From: Bordetella parapertussis
GTDB lineage: Bacteria > Pseudomonadota > Gammaproteobacteria > Burkholderiales > Burkholderiaceae_C
Length of the DNA: 30,066 nucleotides
Reading direction: 5' to 3'
Assembly: GCA_945878355.1 (NCBI GenBank)
Contig: CAMCTC010000057.1
Coordinates: 1 to 30,066 of the forward strand
The notes under the pieces: model-generated
Database searches by the model: none
The model's input: the letters and a program-made list of their open reading frames with translations, nothing else
What the model was told of the DNA's origin: nothing
Translations under genes and position numbers: made by a program
Part shown: one piece after another, positions 23,502 through 30,066 of the stretch
How positions within the stretch are numbered: the first letter of the stretch is position 1
How the letters are laid out: every line of letters starts with the position of its first letter

Positions 23502-24611
23502 ATGACCGCTGAATCCACCAACAGCTTGTTGCCGACCTCGGTCGTCATCACCGACGACACGATGCGCGAAGGCTTGCAGATCGAGAGCGCGTCGATTCCC
23601 GTCGAGGCCAAGCTCAGGCTGCTCGACGCGCTCGGCGAGACTGGCGCGAAAGTGATCTCGATCGGCTCGTTCGCCCACCCGAAGTGGACGCCGCAGATGG
23701 CCTGCATCGACGAGATTGCCGAGCGCTTCGTGCCCAAGCCCGGCATCCGCTACACCGCGGCGGTGTTCAACAAGACAGGCTACGACCGGGCCGACCGTTT
23801 CTTCCCGAAAATCAACGTGCGCCGCGAAGGCCGCTTGCCGTCCACCCATGTCGAGCTCTGCGACACCTTCGCGCGGCGCAATTACAACCGCAGCCAGGCC
23901 CAGCAGATCGCCGCGATGGACGCGACCATCGCCGCGGCGAAGGCCGCCGGTGCGCAGCAAGCTTCGGTGGGGCTGGGCAACCCTTTCGGCTCCAACTTCG
24001 AAGGTGGGTTCAGCCGGGCCCAGCGCATCGCGATGCTCGAGCTGATGATCGGCAAGTGGCAGGCCGCGGGCATCACGGTCACCAGGGTCTCGCTGCTCGA
24101 AGCAATGGGCTGGAACATGCCGCACCTGGTTCGCGAGACGATGCTCGAGATCCGCGAACGCTGGCCGGCGGTCACCGACTTTCACCTGCACCTGCACAAC
24201 CAGCGCGGCGCGACGCTGACCAGCTATTACGAGGCGCTGCAGCTCGGCGCGCGCGAGTTCGACACCTGCCTGGGCGGCATGGGCGGCTGCCCTTACTGCG
24301 GCAACGGCCGGTCCGCCGGCCATGTGCCGACCGAAGACCTGGTCGACCTGTGCCACGAGATGGGCATCGAGACCGGCTACAAGCTGGACAAGCTGATCGA
24401 TGCGGTCGCGGTCGCCGAAGAGATCGTCGGCCACCCGCTGTGGGGCCATGTCTCGAAGTCCGGCGCCAGGCCGCGCGGCGCGGCGCTGTACCCGGCCGAC
24501 ATGCCCTTCGTCGAGACGCTCGAAGAGGCCGCACACTTTCGCAACGGACCCGAGGTCTACCAGGGCCAGCTCTCGCCCTGGCGCGAAGGCGACGCGCTGG
24601 TGCGGCGCTGA
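23502..24611 (+). CDS. HMG-CoA lyase-like DRE-TIM metallolyase
   Basis: TIM-barrel lyase of the HMG-CoA lyase family, 369 residues, longer than typical HMG-CoA lyase (about 300) because of a C-terminal extension from about 310. Metal and catalytic features are present: TDDTMREGLQIE at 17-28 (family form DGPRDGLQNE), HLHLHN at 228-233 and the catalytic cysteine C263 in GGMGGCPYC. The Pro and Asn of the classical N-terminal motif are changed, so the acyl-CoA substrate may not be HMG-CoA itself. It probably cleaves a 3-hydroxy-3-methyl-type acyl-CoA made by the carboxylase and crotonase encoded nearby. The ATG at 23502 has only a weak ribosome site; 93 bases separate it from the carboxyltransferase gene. 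Confidence 0.85.
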   Translation: MTAESTNSLLPTSVVITDDTMREGLQIESASIPVEAKLRLLDALGETGAKVISIGSFAHPKWTPQMACIDEIAERFVPKPGIRYTAAVFNKTGYDRADRFFPKINVRREGRLPSTHVELCDTFARRNYNRSQAQQIAAMDATIAAAKAAGAQQASVGLGNPFGSNFEGGFSRAQRIAMLELMIGKWQAAGITVTRVSLLEAMGWNMPHLVRETMLEIRERWPAVTDFHLHLHNQRGATLTSYYEALQLGAREFDTCLGGMGGCPYCGNGRSAGHVPTEDLVDLCHEMGIETGYKLDKLIDAVAVAEEIVGHPLWGHVSKSGARPRGAALYPADMPFVETLEEAAHFRNGPEVYQGQLSPWREGDALVRR

Positions 24612-24644
24612 CGCCTGCCTGCATCCAGCCATGACGGTCAACCC

Positions 24645-24667
24645 GACCACCCGATCGACCACCCGAC
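24645..24667 (+). repeat. Two tandem copies of a 12-bp unit
   Basis: GACCACCCGATC at 24645-24656 is followed by GACCACCCGAC at 24657-24667, a near-perfect tandem pair in the 93-base gap before the carboxyltransferase gene. It lies 28 bases upstream of that gene's AGGAG site. No function is evident. Confidence 0.55.
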
Positions 24668-24704
24668 GGCGCGCCGCTGGTTCGGCGCACAACCAGGAGT
24701 TTCC

Positions 24705-26339
24705 ATGCCCGTGATCGAGTCCAAGCTCGATGTCCGCAGCGAGAGCTATGCCCGCAACCGGGCCGAGATGCTCGAGACCCTGGAAGGTCTGGACGCCCTG
24801 TACCAGGAGGCCGCGCAAGGCGGCGGCGAGGAGACGATGGCGCGGCTGCGCGCCCGCGGCAAGATGCCGCTGCGCGAGCGCATCTCGATGGCGCTCGACC
24901 CCGATTCGCCGTTTCTCGAGATCAGTCCGCTCGCGGCATGGCGATCGAACTTCCAGGTCGGCTCGGGCTTCGTCGTCGGCATCGGCGTGATCGAAGGCGT
25001 CGAATGCGTGATCCTCGGCCACGACCCATCGGTGCGCGCCGGGGCTTTCAATGCCTTCAACGCCAAGAAGCTGATGCGCGGCCTCGAGATCGCGCGGACC
25101 AACCGCATGCCTTATGTGCAGTTCGTCGAGTCAGCAGGCGCTGACCTGCGGGGCGATTCCGGCGACGGCAGCCCGGAGGCAGCGATCCGGCGCGAGGTCG
25201 GCCACTTCGCCGAATCCGGCCGGCTGTTCTACGAGATCACCGAGCTGTCCAAGCTGCGCATCCCGACTATTTCGGTGGTCTTCGGCGCATCGACCGCCGG
25301 CGGCGCATACCAGCCCGGCATGAGCGACTACAACATCTTTATCCGCGGCCAGTCCAAGGTCTTCCTGGCCGGCCCGCCGTTGGTCAAGATGGCCACCGGC
25401 GAAGACGCCAACGAGGAGGACCTGGGCGGCGCGCAGATGCACTGCGCGATCTCGGGCCTGGGCGACTACCTGGCCGAAGATGAGATGGACGGCATCCGGC
25501 TGTGCCGCGAGGTCGTCTCGCACCTGAACTGGCGCAAGCAGGGCCCGGGCCCATCGTTGCCGGCCGACCCGCCTGCCCACGACCCCGAGCAGTTGCTGGG
25601 CATCGTCTCGCGCGACCTGCGCCAGCCTTTCGACATCCGCGAGGTGGTCGCGCGCATCGTCGACGGCTCGCGCTTCGAGGAGTTCAAGCCGCTGTACGGG
25701 CCGACGCTGGTCACCGGTTGGGCGGCGATCCACGGTTTTCCAATCGGCATCCTGGGCAACAACGGCACGCTGTTCTCCGAGGCGGCCGAGAAAGCCGCCC
25801 AGTTCATCCAGCTGTGCAACCAGATCGACGTGCCGCTGCTGTTCCTGCACAACATCACCGGCTTCATCGTCGGCACCGATTTCGAGCAGGGCGGCATCAC
25901 CAAGAACGGCTCCAAGATGATCAACGCGGTGTCCAACTCCACCGTGCCTCACCTGACCGTCATCGTCGGCGCGTCCTACGGCGCTGGCAACTACGGCATG
26001 AGCGGCCGCGCCTTCGGCACCCGCTTCACCTTCACCTGGCCGACTGCCAAGGTCGCGGTGATGGGCCCGAAGCAGATGGCCGGCGTGATGACCATCGTGC
26101 AGCGCAGCGCCACCGAGCGGCGCGGCGAGGTCTTCGATGAAGCCGCCAACGTCAAGCGCGTCGAGTCGGTCGAGCATTGGGCCGAGGAGCGGTCCAAGGG
26201 CTTGTACGCGACCTCGCGGGTTTCGGACGACGGCATGATCGACCCGCGCGACACGCGCGACGTGCTGGCCATCGCGCTGTCGGCCTGTCACAGCAAGGCC
26301 GTTGCAGGCACACAGGAGTACGGCACATGGCGGATGTGA
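24705..26339 (+). CDS. Acyl-CoA carboxylase carboxyltransferase (beta) subunit, MCC-type
   Basis: Transfers the carboxyl group from biotin to an acyl-CoA. The 544-residue protein has two crotonase-like halves, N-domain about 35-290 and C-domain about 300-530. Landmarks are RGKMPLRERI, FGASTAGGAYQPGMSDYNI, FLAGPPLVKMATGE, GNNGTLFSEAAEKAAQFIQL, NITGFIVGTDFE and VGASYGAGNYGMSGRA, and the C-terminus ends TWRM. The pattern is closest to methylcrotonyl-CoA and geranyl-CoA carboxylase beta subunits. AGGAG at 24695-24699 supports the ATG. It overlaps the alpha-subunit gene by 13 bases, so the two subunits are made together. Position beside an HMG-lyase-like gene suggests a methyl-branched enoyl-CoA substrate; the exact acyl chain is unknown. 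Confidence 0.92.
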   Translation: MPVIESKLDVRSESYARNRAEMLETLEGLDALYQEAAQGGGEETMARLRARGKMPLRERISMALDPDSPFLEISPLAAWRSNFQVGSGFVVGIGVIEGVECVILGHDPSVRAGAFNAFNAKKLMRGLEIARTNRMPYVQFVESAGADLRGDSGDGSPEAAIRREVGHFAESGRLFYEITELSKLRIPTISVVFGASTAGGAYQPGMSDYNIFIRGQSKVFLAGPPLVKMATGEDANEEDLGGAQMHCAISGLGDYLAEDEMDGIRLCREVVSHLNWRKQGPGPSLPADPPAHDPEQLLGIVSRDLRQPFDIREVVARIVDGSRFEEFKPLYGPTLVTGWAAIHGFPIGILGNNGTLFSEAAEKAAQFIQLCNQIDVPLLFLHNITGFIVGTDFEQGGITKNGSKMINAVSNSTVPHLTVIVGASYGAGNYGMSGRAFGTRFTFTWPTAKVAVMGPKQMAGVMTIVQRSATERRGEVFDEAANVKRVESVEHWAEERSKGLYATSRVSDDGMIDPRDTRDVLAIALSACHSKAVAGTQEYGTWRM

Positions 26340-28318
26340 TGATCAAACCGATCCGGCGACTGCTGGTGGCCAACCGCGGCGAGATTGCGCGCCGCATCTT
26401 CCGCACCGCGCAGCGCATGGGCATCGCCACTGTGGCGGTGTATGCCGATGGCGACGCCGGCTCGCCGCATGTGCGCGAGGCCGACACCGCGATCGCGCTG
26501 AACGGTCGCAGCCCGGCCGAGACCTACCTCGACGTCGGCAAGCTGCTCGAGGCCTGCCGGCGCACCGGTGCCGACGCGGTCCACCCCGGCTACGGCTTTC
26601 TGTCGGAGAACGCCGGTTTCGCCCAGGCGGTGATCGACCAGGGCATCACCTGGGTCGGTCCGACGCCAGCGACGATCCGCGGCATCGGCGACAAGCTTGC
26701 CGCCAAGCGGTTGATGCAGACGCTGAACGTGCCCACGCTGCAAGCCCATGCGCTGGCCCCAGGCGAAGACGCAGCACCCGCTGCGCTGCGCATAGGCTAC
26801 CCGGTGCTGGTCAAGGCCGCCGCAGGCGGTGGCGGGCGTGGCATGCGGGTGGTTGACTCGCCCGCCGACCTCGAACCCGCGATCGCCAGCGCCAGGCGCG
26901 AGGCCAGCGCTGCTTTTGGCGACGGCACGCTGTTTCTCGAGCGCTGGGTCGCCCGGTCGCGCCATGTCGAGATCCAGATCCTGGGCGATTCGCACGGCCA
27001 ACTGGTGCACTTGTTCGAGCGCGAATGCTCGATCCAGCGGCGCCACCAGAAGATCATCGAGGAAGCGCCGTCGCCCGCGCTCGACGCAGCGCTGCGCGAG
27101 CAGATGGGCCAGGCCGCGCTGACCGCGGCGCGAGCGATCGGCTACCAGTCGGCGGGCACGGTCGAGTTCTTGCTCAGCGGTCGCGAGTTCTGGTTCCTTG
27201 AGGTCAACACCCGCTTGCAGGTCGAGCACCCGGTGACCGAGGCGATCACCGGGCTGGACCTGGTGCGCGAGCAACTGCGCATCGCCGAGGGCGAGCCGCT
27301 GGGCTACACGCAGGCCGACCTGCGAATCGACGGCCATGCGATCGAGGCCAGGCTCTGTGCCGAGAACCCGGCCCAGGGTTTCCTGCCCACGCCCGGCACC
27401 ATCGACGTCTGGGCGCCCGCGACCGGCGAGGGCGTTCGCTTCGACTCGGGCGTCGAGTCGGGCAGCGAGGTCTCGATCGACTTCGACACGATGATCGCCA
27501 AGGTCATCGTCAAGGCGCCGACCCGTCGCGAAGCCGCGTCCCGGCTGGCCCGGGTGCTCGAGACGACCCGGCTGCAAGGCATCACCCACAACCGCGATTT
27601 CCTGGTCTCGGTGTTGCGCAGCCCAGAGTTCCTGCGCGGCGACACCAGCACCGATTTCATCGAGCGGGTTGCACCGGCGCGCGAGCGCAGCTTCAGCGAC
27701 GAAGACCTCGCACTCGCGGCCACGGCGGCTGCGTTGCAAGCGCGCGCCCTGCGGCGCGCTGGCGCCAAAGTGCTGGCCAGCGTGACGGCGGGCTTCCGCA
27801 ACTCGGTGATGCCGCCCGAGCGTGTCGACTACCTGGTGGGTGAGCGCAAGCTCAAGCTCGAGTACCGTGCCCAGCGCGACGGCAGCCTGGTCGTCAGCGT
27901 CGACGGCAGTGCCCGCCGCACCCGGGTGTTGCGCAGCAGCGGCGCCGACATCGATCTTGAGGTTGACGGCCGGCGCAGCGCGCTGGCGATCACCTCGGTG
28001 GGTGCGCGCCGGTTGGTGCACGGCGAGTTCGGCGATGTCGAGCTGATCGAGTTGCCGCGCTTTGCGGTGGCCGGACCGGCTCAGGCCGGTGGTGCGCTGA
28101 AAGCGCCAATGCCCGGGCGGGTGCTGGCGATCTCGGTGGCACCTGGCGAGTCGGTCGTCCGCGGCCAGCTGCTGATGGTGCTCGAGGCGATGAAGATGGA
28201 GCACCGCATCACCGCGCCAGCCGACGGCATCGTGCAGGCGATCCGCGTTGCCGAGGGCGAGCAGGTTGCCAACGGCGCATTGCTCGCGGTGCTCGACGAC
28301 CAGCCGGCAACGCGATGA
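26327..28318 (+). CDS. Acyl-CoA carboxylase biotin carboxylase/BCCP (alpha) subunit
   Basis: Biotin-dependent subunit, 663 residues, that carboxylates its own biotin with bicarbonate and ATP. Biotin carboxylase domain about 1-450: RRLLVANRGEIARRI, HPGYGFLSEN, the ATP-grasp glycine loop KAAAGGGGRGMR, ECSIQRRHQKIIEEAPS and EVNTRLQVEHPVTE. A linking domain follows, and the C-terminal biotinyl domain (about 590-655) has APMPGRV and the biotinylated lysine K623 in EAMKMEH. I place the start at the ATG 26327, where AGGAG (26314-26318) lies eight bases upstream; the longer frame overlaps the beta gene deeply and is rejected. It pairs with the MCC-type beta subunit just upstream. Confidence 0.93.
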   Translation: MADVMIKPIRRLLVANRGEIARRIFRTAQRMGIATVAVYADGDAGSPHVREADTAIALNGRSPAETYLDVGKLLEACRRTGADAVHPGYGFLSENAGFAQAVIDQGITWVGPTPATIRGIGDKLAAKRLMQTLNVPTLQAHALAPGEDAAPAALRIGYPVLVKAAAGGGGRGMRVVDSPADLEPAIASARREASAAFGDGTLFLERWVARSRHVEIQILGDSHGQLVHLFERECSIQRRHQKIIEEAPSPALDAALREQMGQAALTAARAIGYQSAGTVEFLLSGREFWFLEVNTRLQVEHPVTEAITGLDLVREQLRIAEGEPLGYTQADLRIDGHAIEARLCAENPAQGFLPTPGTIDVWAPATGEGVRFDSGVESGSEVSIDFDTMIAKVIVKAPTRREAASRLARVLETTRLQGITHNRDFLVSVLRSPEFLRGDTSTDFIERVAPARERSFSDEDLALAATAAALQARALRRAGAKVLASVTAGFRNSVMPPERVDYLVGERKLKLEYRAQRDGSLVVSVDGSARRTRVLRSSGADIDLEVDGRRSALAITSVGARRLVHGEFGDVELIELPRFAVAGPAQAGGALKAPMPGRVLAISVAPGESVVRGQLLMVLEAMKMEHRITAPADGIVQAIRVAEGEQVANGALLAVLDDQPATR

Positions 28319-28330
28319 CGTTTGCCACCC

Positions 28331-28347
28331 GCGGGCAGGCTGCCCGC
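28331..28347 (+). other. Short intergenic hairpin between carboxylase and dehydrogenase genes
   Basis: GCGGGCAG and CTGCCCGC form a near-perfect palindrome with one central base, a stem of about 7 bp in RNA, in the 58-base gap between the alpha subunit and the first acyl-CoA dehydrogenase. No U-run follows. It may influence mRNA processing or differential expression within the operon. Confidence 0.4.
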
Positions 28348-28376
28348 ACCCACCACCGCATCGGAGCAAGCCAACC

Positions 28377-29567
28377 ATGGATCTGAGCTACGGCCCGGCC
28401 TACGAGGCCTTCCGCGCTGAGCTGCGCAGCTTTCTGGCAGACCACGCCCACGAAGCGCCGTTGGCGGGCAGCCCGCGCGACGACAAGGCGCGTGCCTGGC
28501 AGCGCCGGCTGATCGAGCACGGCTACACCGCCCGCACGATCCCGCGCGAGTACGGCGGCGCGGGTCAGGCACCAGACATCCTGAAGAGCCGCATCATCGG
28601 CGAGGAGTTCGCCCGCGCGCGGGTCAGCGCCGGGCTGGGCGGGCAGGGCATCTCGATGCTGGTGCCCACGCTGCTCGAGATGGGCACCGAGGCGCAGAAG
28701 CGCCAGTTCATCGCGCCCACGCTCAGCGGCGAGATGCTCTGGTGCCAGGGCTATTCGGAGCCCGGCGCCGGCAGCGACCTGGCCAGCCTGCGGACTTCGG
28801 CAGTGCTCGACGGCGACGAATGGGTCATCAACGGCCAGAAGATCTGGACCAGCACCGCGCACCTAGCGCAGTGGATGTTCTGCCTGGTGCGCACCGAGCC
28901 CGATGCGCCCAAGCACCAAGGCATCAGCTTCTTGCTGCTGCGCGTCGACACGCCCGGCATCGAGATCCGGCCGCTCGTCGACATGACGATGAACCCGAAC
29001 TTCAACGAGGTCTTCTTCACCGATGTGCGGGTGCCCCGGGACCAGATCGTCGGCCGGCGCGGCGACGGCTGGAAGGTCGCCAACGTGATCCTGGGCAACG
29101 AGCGAGACACGCTCGCCGACCCTAACCAATCACTGGCGCGGCTCAACGGCCTGATCGAGATCATGCAATCCGAGACCGTCGACGGCGAGCGGCTGATCGA
29201 CAACCCGCAGTTCCTCGACCGGCTGATGCGGATCCAGTCGCGGGTGCTGGCTTTGCAGTTCAACGAGCTGCGCGTGCTCTCGAGCAAGCTCAACCCGAAC
29301 CAGGACGTGGGCCTGGCGCGGCTGATCGTCAAGCTCCAGGGCACCGAGCTGCGACACGATCTCGAGGCGCTGGCGATCGACGCGATGGGCGAGGGCGGTC
29401 TGGCCTACGGTGCCAACCCCAGGCTGCGCGACGGCGGCAGTTGGCAGTACGCCTACATGTATTTCCTCGGCCTGATCATCGGCGGGGGCACCAGCCAGAT
29501 CCAGAAAAACATCATCAGCGAGCGCGGGCTGGGCATGCCGCGCGAACCCCAAGCCGGAGCCACCTGA
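28377..29567 (+). CDS. Acyl-CoA dehydrogenase (FadE/CaiA-like), first of a pair
   Basis: FAD enzyme that introduces a 2,3 double bond into an acyl-CoA. The 396-residue protein shows REYGGAG near 57-63, the flavin/substrate signature WCQGYSEPGAGSDLASL (122-138), INGQKIWTS and the C-terminal GGGTSQIQKNIISERGLGMPR. The usual catalytic Glu of the medium-chain type, in EGTSQ, is Gly here, so the base must be elsewhere, possibly E242 in ILGNER as in enzymes of the isovaleryl or steroid FadE class (inference). GGAG at 28363-28366 supports the ATG 28377. The next gene, overlapping by one base, encodes another acyl-CoA dehydrogenase, and such adjacent pairs often form alpha2-beta2 heterotetramers. Confidence 0.9.
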   Translation: MDLSYGPAYEAFRAELRSFLADHAHEAPLAGSPRDDKARAWQRRLIEHGYTARTIPREYGGAGQAPDILKSRIIGEEFARARVSAGLGGQGISMLVPTLLEMGTEAQKRQFIAPTLSGEMLWCQGYSEPGAGSDLASLRTSAVLDGDEWVINGQKIWTSTAHLAQWMFCLVRTEPDAPKHQGISFLLLRVDTPGIEIRPLVDMTMNPNFNEVFFTDVRVPRDQIVGRRGDGWKVANVILGNERDTLADPNQSLARLNGLIEIMQSETVDGERLIDNPQFLDRLMRIQSRVLALQFNELRVLSSKLNPNQDVGLARLIVKLQGTELRHDLEALAIDAMGEGGLAYGANPRLRDGGSWQYAYMYFLGLIIGGGTSQIQKNIISERGLGMPREPQAGAT

Positions 29568-30066
29568 TGGAATTCGGACTCTCGACCGAGCAGACCCAGC
29601 TCAAGGATGCGCTGGACCACTACCTGCGCGAGCGCGCGCCGCTGGACCGGGTGCGCCGATTCGCCGACAACAACGAAGGGCGCGCCGCCGACCTGATCGC
29701 CGGGCTGGCCGAGCTCGGGCTGGCCGGGCTGTTGATCCCCGAGCGCCACGGCGGTGTCGGTATGGCGATGCTAGACGCCTGTTTGGCCGCCGAGGTCTTG
29801 GGTTATCACGTCGCACCAGTGCCATTCACCGCCAACTCGGTGATGGTGCCGACCGCGCTGCTGTTGGCCGGCAGCGACGCCCAGCAGCTCGAGTGGCTGC
29901 CTCGCATCGCCACCGGCCAGGTGCTGGTCGGCGCGGCGCTGGCTGAGCGATCGGGCGCCCGCGCGGGCGCCGGCGTCACCGCACGCGACGGCAAGCTCAG
30001 CGGCAGGTCGCTGCATGTGCTGGACTTCGAAGCCGATGCCTATGTCGTCGCCGACACCGAGGGCGG
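29567..30066 (+). CDS. Acyl-CoA dehydrogenase, second of a pair, 3'-truncated
   Basis: The first 166 codons of a second acyl-CoA dehydrogenase; the gene runs off the right edge. It begins MEFGLSTEQTQLKDAL, the typical first helix, and contains GLLIPERHGGVGMAMLD and EVLGYHVAPVPFTANS of the N-terminal domain, then the start of the middle beta domain. Where the partner has a full flavin signature (YSEPGAGSDL) this protein reads AALAERSGARAGAGV, so FAD-binding residues are poorly kept, as seen in the non-catalytic chain of heteromeric acyl-CoA dehydrogenases of steroid-type degradation. Its ATG overlaps the TGA of the first dehydrogenase gene. The C-terminal half is needed to judge catalytic competence. 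Confidence 0.88.
   Translation, partial: MEFGLSTEQTQLKDALDHYLRERAPLDRVRRFADNNEGRAADLIAGLAELGLAGLLIPERHGGVGMAMLDACLAAEVLGYHVAPVPFTANSVMVPTALLLAGSDAQQLEWLPRIATGQVLVGAALAERSGARAGAGVTARDGKLSGRSLHVLDFEADAYVVADTEG

Noticed and set aside
23400..28378. Long minus-strand frames (23400-25022 and 26288-28378)
   Set aside because: Antisense to the well-supported lyase and carboxylase genes; no domain or ribosome site seen. They are codon-bias shadows.

Overview
The window is gene-dense, strongly G+C-rich bacterial chromosome. Protein sequences and gene order (bcp - Mth938-domain gene / alaA - hom - thrC - moeA - moaD; PIN-PhoH ATPase; methyltransferase - rnhA) point to a betaproteobacterium of the order Burkholderiales, probably near the Comamonadaceae / Rubrivivax-Leptothrix group. 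This is inferred from family resemblance and synteny; no rRNA or tRNA gene is present to confirm it. No IS element, prophage, integrase, CRISPR array or origin was recognised.

Left part, about 1-14,000, is mostly housekeeping. A 5'-truncated methyltransferase and rnhA run rightwards. A leftward series follows: Mth938-domain protein, bcp peroxiredoxin, PIN-PhoH ATPase, secreted NlpC/P60 hydrolase, moaA and moeA. From a divergent region at 7408-7638 a rightward series runs alaA - hom - thrC - mobB - moeA (second copy) - moaD. Molybdenum-cofactor genes therefore occur in two places, with two moeA paralogues. mobA is not next to moaA, and moaE does not follow moaD. A convergent gene related to the GrdB/PrdB reductase family, with Cys where clostridial members carry selenocysteine, overlaps the end of moaD.

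Right part, about 15,000-30,066, looks like an accessory catabolic region, all rightward. An OFA-type MFS transporter and a VOC protein come first. Next is a tightly coupled four-gene operon: an isocitrate-lyase/PEP-mutase-family lyase, LeuC-like, LeuD-like and LeuB-like proteins. The LeuC and LeuD proteins differ from biosynthetic isopropylmalate isomerase in recognisable recognition segments, so they are probably not the leucine biosynthesis enzymes. All three activities normally act on substituted malates, which suggests catabolism of a branched malate-type acid.

A second run follows from 21,543: a PaaG-like crotonase without the usual catalytic Glu pair, a lone LivM permease, an HMG-CoA-lyase-like protein, a biotin-dependent carboxylase (MCC-type beta subunit plus a BC/BCCP alpha subunit), and two adjacent acyl-CoA dehydrogenases, the second cut by the window edge. 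These are the same enzyme classes as the leucine/isoprenoid Liu and Atu pathways, reordered and divergent, so a related but different branched acyl-CoA pathway is plausible. Its substrate cannot be read from the sequence.

Non-coding points of interest are a terminator in the phoH leader only about 22 bases from its start codon, a 26-bp dyad upstream of alaA, a nested hairpin before the lyase operon, three tandem 9-bp repeats upstream of the crotonase gene, and a 130-bp segment bounded by perfect 10-bp inverted repeats after livM.
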